In this document: in pieces, positions 58,687-64,000 of the stretch | Numbering within the stretch: the stretch's first letter is position 1 | Layout of the letters: the number at the start of each line of letters is the position of its first letter | DNA from: Microthrixaceae bacterium | GTDB taxonomy: Bacteria; Actinomycetota; Acidimicrobiia; Acidimicrobiales; Microtrichaceae | DNA length: 64,000 bases | Direction: 5' to 3' | NCBI GenBank assembly: GCA_023957975.1 | Contig: JAMLGM010000009.1 | Location: forward strand, 124,001 to 188,000 | Notes under the pieces: generated by a model | Seen by the model: the letters and a program-made list of their open reading frames with translations, nothing else | Database searches by the model: none | Told to the model about the DNA's origin: nothing | Position numbers and translations under genes: made by a program

Positions 58687-60063
58687 ATGACCGTGTTGTG
58701 GAACGACTACGCCGATAGTTCGACCGGCGATCGGCGCCAGCACTGGCACCGCAGGCCGTTCGGATCGCAACCGGATGACGATCGGGACTGGGACGTGGCG
58801 ATCGTCGGCGCTGGATTCACCGGCCTGTGGGCCGCCCGTTCGCTCCTCGAGGCAGACACTTCGCTGTCGGTGGTCGTGCTCGAGGCCGAACGCGTCGGAT
58901 TCGGGGCATCGGGTCGCAACGGTGGGTGGTGTTCGGCGTTGTTCGCGACCTCGTCGTCGACACTGGCCCACCGGTTTGGGGCGCAGGCGGCTGCTGCGAT
59001 GCAGGCAGCGATGCGCGCGACCGTCGACGAGGTCGCCCGCGCCGCGGCCGAGGACGACATCGACTGCGACTTCGCCAAGGGCGGAACCCTCACCGTCGCG
59101 ACCCTGCCGCAACACGTCGATGCAATTCGGTCGGCCGCGCTCGCGGAGACCGACGCGCACTGGCTCGATCCGACCGCGGCAACCGCCCGATTCGCTACCG
59201 CCTCCAACCATGGGGCCGCCTACACGCCACACTGTGCGGCGGTTCATCCGGGCAAGCTCGTTCGCGGTCTCGCCGCGACCGTCGGCGAACGCGGCGTCCG
59301 CATCGCGGAACGTTCACCGGTGGCCAAAGTGCTTCCGGGCCGCCTCCTTTTGCGGGACGGCACGGTGGTGCGCGCCAACAACATCATCCGCGCAACCGAG
59401 GGCTACACCTCCACCATCACCGGGTTTCGACGGCGGGTGGTCCCGATCTACTCCCTCATGATTGCGACCGAACCGCTCGCCGACTCCGTGTGGGACGAGA
59501 TCGGGCTGAGGTCCCGCGAGACATTCACCGACGGGCGTCGCGTCATCATCTACGGCCAACGCACCGCCGATGGCCGCATCGCGTTCGGCGGACGCGGAGC
59601 TCCGTACCATTTCGGCTCTCGGATCCGACCCGGCTTCGACATCGACCGACGGGTCTTTGATCAGATCGAGACGACGTTACGAACCCTGTTGCCCCAGATA
59701 GGGGGTGCTCGAATCACCCACCGGTGGGGAGGCCCGCTCGGGGTCCCACGCGACTGGATGTCCTCGGTCGGGTTCGACGCGGTCTCGCGGATCGGCTGGG
59801 CGGGCGGATATGTGGGCGACGGAGTGTCGACGACGAACCTCGCAGGGCGGACCCTTGCCGATCTGGTCCTTGGGCGTCCGACCGAGTTGACCTCGTTGCC
59901 CTGGGTGCAACACCGCTCCCCCAACTGGGAACCCGAACCGGCTCGGTGGATCGGAATCAATGCCGGCCGCGCGCTCGCCGAAGCAGCCGACCGGATCGAG
60001 AACCGCGGCCATCACGTTCCGGCCCTGCTCGAACGCACGCTCACTCGCCTGACGGGAGGCTGA
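58687..60063 (+). CDS. FAD-dependent oxidoreductase (DAO/PuuB-like)
   Basis: A 458-residue D-amino-acid-oxidase-fold flavoprotein. The dinucleotide-binding motif is VAIVGAGFTGLWAA (about 38-51), followed by VVVLEAERVGFGASGRNGGW, with GWAGGYVGDGVSTTNLAGRTLADLVLG near the C terminus, quoted in parts. The ASGRNGG block is shared with gamma-glutamylputrescine oxidase (PuuB) and related amine oxidases. Together with the transporter, transaminase and aldehyde dehydrogenase it suggests oxidation of an imported amine. Divergent from potA across 132 bases; its 3' end overlaps rmuC by 23 bases. Confidence 0.9.
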   Translation: MTVLWNDYADSSTGDRRQHWHRRPFGSQPDDDRDWDVAIVGAGFTGLWAARSLLEADTSLSVVVLEAERVGFGASGRNGGWCSALFATSSSTLAHRFGAQAAAAMQAAMRATVDEVARAAAEDDIDCDFAKGGTLTVATLPQHVDAIRSAALAETDAHWLDPTAATARFATASNHGAAYTPHCAAVHPGKLVRGLAATVGERGVRIAERSPVAKVLPGRLLLRDGTVVRANNIIRATEGYTSTITGFRRRVVPIYSLMIATEPLADSVWDEIGLRSRETFTDGRRVIIYGQRTADGRIAFGGRGAPYHFGSRIRPGFDIDRRVFDQIETTLRTLLPQIGGARITHRWGGPLGVPRDWMSSVGFDAVSRIGWAGGYVGDGVSTTNLAGRTLADLVLGRPTELTSLPWVQHRSPNWEPEPARWIGINAGRALAEAADRIENRGHHVPALLERTLTRLTGG

Positions 60064-61348
60064 GTTCTCCACCCGGCTCAGCATCCGGGTCGCCGCCGCC
60101 GCTTCCGCCCGACGCCAGGACCGGGACCGTCGGAGTGCGAGCGAGCGCCGCCACCGTTGCCATCTCCGGCACCTTCTTGGTCGATCCGGCCCCAACCTCG
60201 GCCAGCTTGCGGGCCGTTACCAGCATCCTGCCTTCGAGCGAGCCGACCGACCGGTTGTAGCTCTCAACAGCGCTGTTCAGCCGAGCTCCGACCGCCGCGT
60301 ATCCATCGAGGAAATTCGCGATCCGTTCGTGGAGTTCGGCACCGAGCCGTTGAATCTCGGCGGCCTCCTCCTCGGCGCGACGCTCGCGCCAACCGAGCGC
60401 GATTCCGCGAAGCAGTGGAAGCAGCGAGCTCGGGGTGGTCAGCACCACCCCCTTGGTCGCGGACGTCTCGAACAACGACGGGTCGGCATCGAGCGCGGCG
60501 GTGAGGAACGCGTCGCCGGGGAGAAACAACACGACGAGATCGATCGCCCCGTCGACCCCGCTGGTGTAGTTGCGGTTCGACAGCGCGTTGACATGGCCAG
60601 CGAGCGAGCGAGCGTGCTCGACGAGCAATTGCCGCTCTGCGTCGGGGTCGTCGCTGTTGGCGGCCTCGAGGTAGCGGTCGAGCGGCACCTTGGCGTCGAT
60701 CACGATCGATCGGCCATTGGGCAGTCCGACGACGACATCGGGGCGAATCGTCTGGCCATCGGCAACCGAGGACTGCTGCTCGACGAAGTCGGTGTGTCGC
60801 TCCAGCCCCGCCAGTTCCAGGACTCGCCGAAGCTGCACCTCGCCCCAGGTACCGCGTACCCGGCTGTCTCGGAGCGCGCTGTGAAGGCGCGCGGCCTCGC
60901 TTCGGGTTGCCTGGGTCGCCTGGGTCAACTCGCGAACCATCGACTCCAGTGAGTTCGTCGCCTGGGACCGCTCGCGTTCGAGCGAGGACAGCCTCGCCCC
61001 CAACGCGTCGAGCGCCGCGGCGATGCGCTCGCTGTGCTGGTTCAGCAGCGTCGAAGTTCCATTCGCCAACGCCCCATAGCGCGTCTCCGCCAGTTGAAGA
61101 AACTGCTGCGACTGCCCGGCAAGCGCCTGCTGCGACACGGCACCGAATGCCGCGAGTTGTTGTTGATCGCTAGCCCGTGAAGCCTCGGCCCGAGCGAGTG
61201 CCTCGCGCAGTTCGCCTTCGCGTCTGGCGGCTTCGACCTGCACCGCGGCCATGTCGGCACCCGATACGCCACCTCCCTCGCGACGCACCAACGAGAGCGT
61301 CGTTAACACGATGAGTGCGACCAACAGGATCACCACGAGCCATTCCAT
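60041..61348 (-). CDS. rmuC: DNA recombination protein RmuC
   Basis: The 435-residue protein has an N-terminal membrane helix (WLVVILLVALIVLTTLSLV), a long coiled coil (about 35-165) and the RmuC nuclease-like domain: RGTWGEVQLRRVLELAGL, RPDVVVGLPNGRSIVIDAKVPLDRY (PD-(D/E)xK-like Asp and Lys) and VLTTPSSLLPLLRGIALGW. RmuC limits inversions between short inverted repeats in E. coli. ATG start giving EWLVVILLV. Divergent from the helicase gene. Confidence 0.94.
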   Translation of the reverse strand: MEWLVVILLVALIVLTTLSLVRREGGGVSGADMAAVQVEAARREGELREALARAEASRASDQQQLAAFGAVSQQALAGQSQQFLQLAETRYGALANGTSTLLNQHSERIAAALDALGARLSSLERERSQATNSLESMVRELTQATQATRSEAARLHSALRDSRVRGTWGEVQLRRVLELAGLERHTDFVEQQSSVADGQTIRPDVVVGLPNGRSIVIDAKVPLDRYLEAANSDDPDAERQLLVEHARSLAGHVNALSNRNYTSGVDGAIDLVVLFLPGDAFLTAALDADPSLFETSATKGVVLTTPSSLLPLLRGIALGWRERRAEEEAAEIQRLGAELHERIANFLDGYAAVGARLNSAVESYNRSVGSLEGRMLVTARKLAEVGAGSTKKVPEMATVAALARTPTVPVLASGGSGGGDPDAEPGGELSLPSGE

Positions 61349-61468
61349 GGCTTCGCACGGTACGGGCAACCCCTGACACTCAAGATGCGGCGGCCCCAAG
61401 CCCCGCCGCCAGCAAGCTCAGTAACTGGCGCCAGGGACTCGACCGCGCCCACGTAGCCTGGTGACGCC

Positions 61469-64000
61469 ATGTCCAGCCTCCCCCAACCGGGCGCATCACC
61501 GGACCCTCAACCCACCCCGGCCGCACCGTCCGTCGGCGAACGCTCCGCGAGCGTCGTCGCACCCGACCTACCGATCCACGAACGACACGACGAGATCGTG
61601 GCAGCCATTCGACAACACCAGGTGGTGGTCATCGCCGGGGAGACCGGATCGGGCAAGTCCACCCAGCTTCCGAAGCTCTGTCTTGAGGCCGGCCGCGGTG
61701 CCGTCGATCCCGACACCGGCCGAGCCCGCTGGATCGGCCACACCCAGCCCCGCCGCATCGCCGCCCGGTCGATCGCCGAACGCGTCGCCGAAGAACTCGA
61801 CGAGACCATCGGCGGCATCGTGGGCTACAAGGTCCGGTTCAACGACGAGGTCGGCGCATCCACGCGCATCAAGGTGATGACCGACGGCATCTTGTTGGCC
61901 GAAGTTCAACGCGACCGGAACCTGCGCGCCTACGACACGATCATCATCGACGAGGCCCACGAGCGATCGCTCAACATCGATTTCCTCCTTGGATACCTCA
62001 AGCGCCTCCTACCGAAACGACCCGATCTCCACGTCATCATCACCTCCGCGACGATCGACACCGCACGCTTCAGTGCCCATTTCGACGATGCGCCCGTCAT
62101 CGTCGTCGAAGGTCGCACCTATCCGGTGGAGGTCCGCTACCGACCGCTGGATCCCGCCGAGGCCCTCGCGGCCGCCGGTGTCGCCAACGCCGGAGACGAC
62201 CTCGGCGATCCACTCGACATCGCCGAGGGCATCTGCGCCGCGGTCGACGAATTGTCCTCCGAAATCGACGGCGACGTGCTCGTCTTCTGCTCGGGCGAAC
62301 GCGAAATCCGCGAGGCCGCGGCAGCGCTTGAGGATCTGAAACTGCCCGACACCGAGGTCTTCCCGCTGTTCGCACGCCTCTCTGCGGCCGAACAGCACCG
62401 CGTTTTCGAACCTCACCGAGGGCGGCGCATCGTGTTGGCCACCAACGTGGCCGAGACCTCGCTGACCGTCCCCGGCATCCGGGCCGTCATCGACCCCGGA
62501 ACCGCCCGCATCTCCCGTTACTCGAATCGCACGAAAGTCCAGCGCCTCCCCATCGAAGAGGTCAGCCAAGCCTCGGCGAACCAACGGGCCGGACGCTGTG
62601 GTCGGGTGGGCCCGGGTATCTGCATCCGGCTCTACAGCGAGGAGAACTTCGTCGCCCGGCCCGAGTTCACCGAACCCGAAATCCGCCGCACCAACCTCGC
62701 GGCGGTAATCCTTCAGATGGCGAATCTCGGGCTCGGCGACGCGTCGAGGTTTCCGTTCGTCGAGGCCCCATCGGAACGCAACATCCGCGACGGCATCGCA
62801 CTGCTCGAGGAACTCGGCGCCGTCGATCCGCGCCGACACGGTACCCGCCGGTGGCTCACCCCGATCGGCCGCCAACTCGTGCGCATGCCGGTGGACCCAC
62901 GGTTCGGACGCATGGTGCTCGAAGCGGTCGACAACGGCGCGCTCGACGAGGTGATGATCATCGCCGCCGCCATGTCGATCCAGGACCCACGCGAGCGCCC
63001 GTTCGACAATCGCACCGCGGCCGACCAGTCGCACGCTCGGTTCAAGCACCCCGACAGCGACTTCCTGACGTATCTCAACCTGTGGAACCACCTCGTCGCA
63101 GAGCGCGAGGCGCGGTCGGGCAATCAGTACCGCAGGATGTGTCGCCAGGAGTTCCTCAACTACAACCGAATCCGCGAGTGGCAGGACATCTACGGACAGC
63201 TCCGACGATCCACCAAAGCTCTCGGCTTCATCCCCAATACCGCCCCGGCGGCAGCCGATCAGGTCCACATCTCGCTGCTCGCCGGGCTGCTGTCCCACAT
63301 CGGCATGCGCAACAACGCCCAACGCAGCGGCGTCGAAACCCGCCAGCACCGAAGCCACGGCCATCGAGAAGGCGGCGACCGCCGGGCATCACGCGACTAC
63401 ATCGGCGCACGAAACGCTCGCTTCACCATCGCCCAGGGATCCTCGTTGACGAAGTCTCCGCCCGAATGGGTGATGGCGGGTGAACTCGTCGAGACCGACC
63501 GGATGTGGGCGCGAACGCTCACCAAGATCGATCCAGCGTGGGCCGAACGGCTCGGCGAGCATCTGTGCAAGTACTCCTACGGCGAGCCGTGGTGGGACCG
63601 CGGGCGAGGAGCGGCACTCGTCACCGAACGCGTCACCCTGTACGGCCTCCCGATCGTCGGCGACCGTCGTGTGCAACTCGCGTCCGTCGACCCAGCGCTC
63701 GCCCGCGACCTGTTCATACAACACGCTCTCGTCGAAGGCGACTGGGACGCTCACCACAAGTTCATCGACCGCAACGATCGGGTCGCGTCCGAGGCCGCAC
63801 AGGTCGAGGCTCGCGCACGCCGTGGCGACCTCGTGGTCACCCACCATGAGATCTTCGATTTCTACGACGAGCGCGTGCCTCCGACGGTCACCAACACCGC
63901 AGCGTTCAACGAATGGTGGAAGGCCGAACGGCGCACCAACGGCAAGCTCTTGGACCTCACACTCGACGACCTGCTCGTCGACGACCCCGACGAGATCATC
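61469..64000 (+). CDS. hrpA: HrpA-type ATP-dependent RNA helicase, N-terminal 844 residues
   Basis: The gene runs off the right edge. From the ATG a 40-residue Pro/Ala-rich leader precedes the DEAH core: GETGSGKSTQLP (motif I, about 60), TQPRRIAARS (Ia), IIIDEAHERSLNID (II), ITSATIDTARF (III), VLVFCSGEREIRE (IV), VLATNVAETSLTVPG (V) and SQASANQRAGRCGRVGPG (VI). The helicase-associated domain follows, with MPVDPRFGRMVLEA and DPRERPF. HrpA-type proteins in bacteria unwind RNA and rescue collided ribosomes. The size fits the long bacterial HrpA (about 1300 residues) and not the 800-residue HrpB. Confidence 0.95.
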   Translation, partial: MSSLPQPGASPDPQPTPAAPSVGERSASVVAPDLPIHERHDEIVAAIRQHQVVVIAGETGSGKSTQLPKLCLEAGRGAVDPDTGRARWIGHTQPRRIAARSIAERVAEELDETIGGIVGYKVRFNDEVGASTRIKVMTDGILLAEVQRDRNLRAYDTIIIDEAHERSLNIDFLLGYLKRLLPKRPDLHVIITSATIDTARFSAHFDDAPVIVVEGRTYPVEVRYRPLDPAEALAAAGVANAGDDLGDPLDIAEGICAAVDELSSEIDGDVLVFCSGEREIREAAAALEDLKLPDTEVFPLFARLSAAEQHRVFEPHRGRRIVLATNVAETSLTVPGIRAVIDPGTARISRYSNRTKVQRLPIEEVSQASANQRAGRCGRVGPGICIRLYSEENFVARPEFTEPEIRRTNLAAVILQMANLGLGDASRFPFVEAPSERNIRDGIALLEELGAVDPRRHGTRRWLTPIGRQLVRMPVDPRFGRMVLEAVDNGALDEVMIIAAAMSIQDPRERPFDNRTAADQSHARFKHPDSDFLTYLNLWNHLVAEREARSGNQYRRMCRQEFLNYNRIREWQDIYGQLRRSTKALGFIPNTAPAAADQVHISLLAGLLSHIGMRNNAQRSGVETRQHRSHGHREGGDRRASRDYIGARNARFTIAQGSSLTKSPPEWVMAGELVETDRMWARTLTKIDPAWAERLGEHLCKYSYGEPWWDRGRGAALVTERVTLYGLPIVGDRRVQLASVDPALARDLFIQHALVEGDWDAHHKFIDRNDRVASEAAQVEARARRGDLVVTHHEIFDFYDERVPPTVTNTAAFNEWWKAERRTNGKLLDLTLDDLLVDDPDEII

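Overview
The window is a GC-rich, densely coded bacterial chromosome segment. The gene content points to an actinobacterium, and a member of the Acidimicrobiia (Ilumatobacter/Microthrix relatives) seems likely. The pointers are an F420 (deazaflavin)-type nitroreductase, a DUF222-HNH (13E12-type) protein, an LCP-family envelope ligase, many GTG starts, four-base ATGA/GTGA gene overlaps, and an acyl-CoA dehydrogenase resembling methylsuccinyl-CoA dehydrogenase. No rRNA or other marker gene is present, so the class assignment is inference.

Layout. 1-8 kb: the end of an acyltransferase-3 gene, a pterin dehydratase, a SIMPL protein and the SUF iron-sulfur assembly genes (sufC, a Rieske ferredoxin, sufD, sufB). 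The SUF set is split by an unrelated gene pair between sufD and sufB. 8-16 kb: flavin reductase, TetR regulator, metallo-beta-lactamase-fold hydrolase, MutY, a membrane PAS-GGDEF-EAL protein, and an envelope pair (LCP protein plus a surface protein with a perfect 9-bp tandem repeat). 16-22 kb: acyl-CoA dehydrogenase, DUF885 peptidase-like protein, dienelactone hydrolase, PPOX-family protein and small hypotheticals. 22-26.3 kb is accessory: an Xre/ParS-RES toxin-antitoxin pair with a shortened toxin, a complete IS1380-family element, a lipoprotein, a truncated nuclease and a gene-free scar.

26-41.7 kb: SDR, VOC protein, SpoU-type RNA methyltransferase, CbiX-like chelatase, DUF222-HNH protein, PhoD phosphatase, amidohydrolase and DUF7064/7065 protein. 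A tight operon follows: circularly permuted ATP-grasp and alpha-E domains (two genes), a transglutaminase and possibly a kinase-like phosphotransferase. In the first ATP-grasp gene the C-terminal part is missing and the remainder is fused in frame to alpha-E. 41.7-43.1 kb: tRNA-Leu(UAA), a relic islet carrying a broken Abi-family defence gene, and a 64-bp duplicate of the tRNA 3' end. This is the footprint of site-specific integration.

43-64 kb: nitroreductase, alpha/beta hydrolase, PAS-GAF-GGDEF-EAL protein, 2-oxoglutarate/Fe(II) oxygenase, and a P-type cation ATPase behind a probable yybP-ykoY-type (Mn2+) riboswitch. A polyamine uptake and catabolism cluster (aldehyde dehydrogenase, class III aminotransferase, PotC-PotB-PotD-PotA, FAD oxidoreductase) comes next, then RmuC and an HrpA-type helicase running off the right end.

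The observations most worth following are the tRNA-Leu islet with its Abi remnant, the ATP-grasp/alpha-E/transglutaminase operon with its deletion-fusion, the leader RNA of the P-type ATPase, and the toxin-antitoxin/IS scar.
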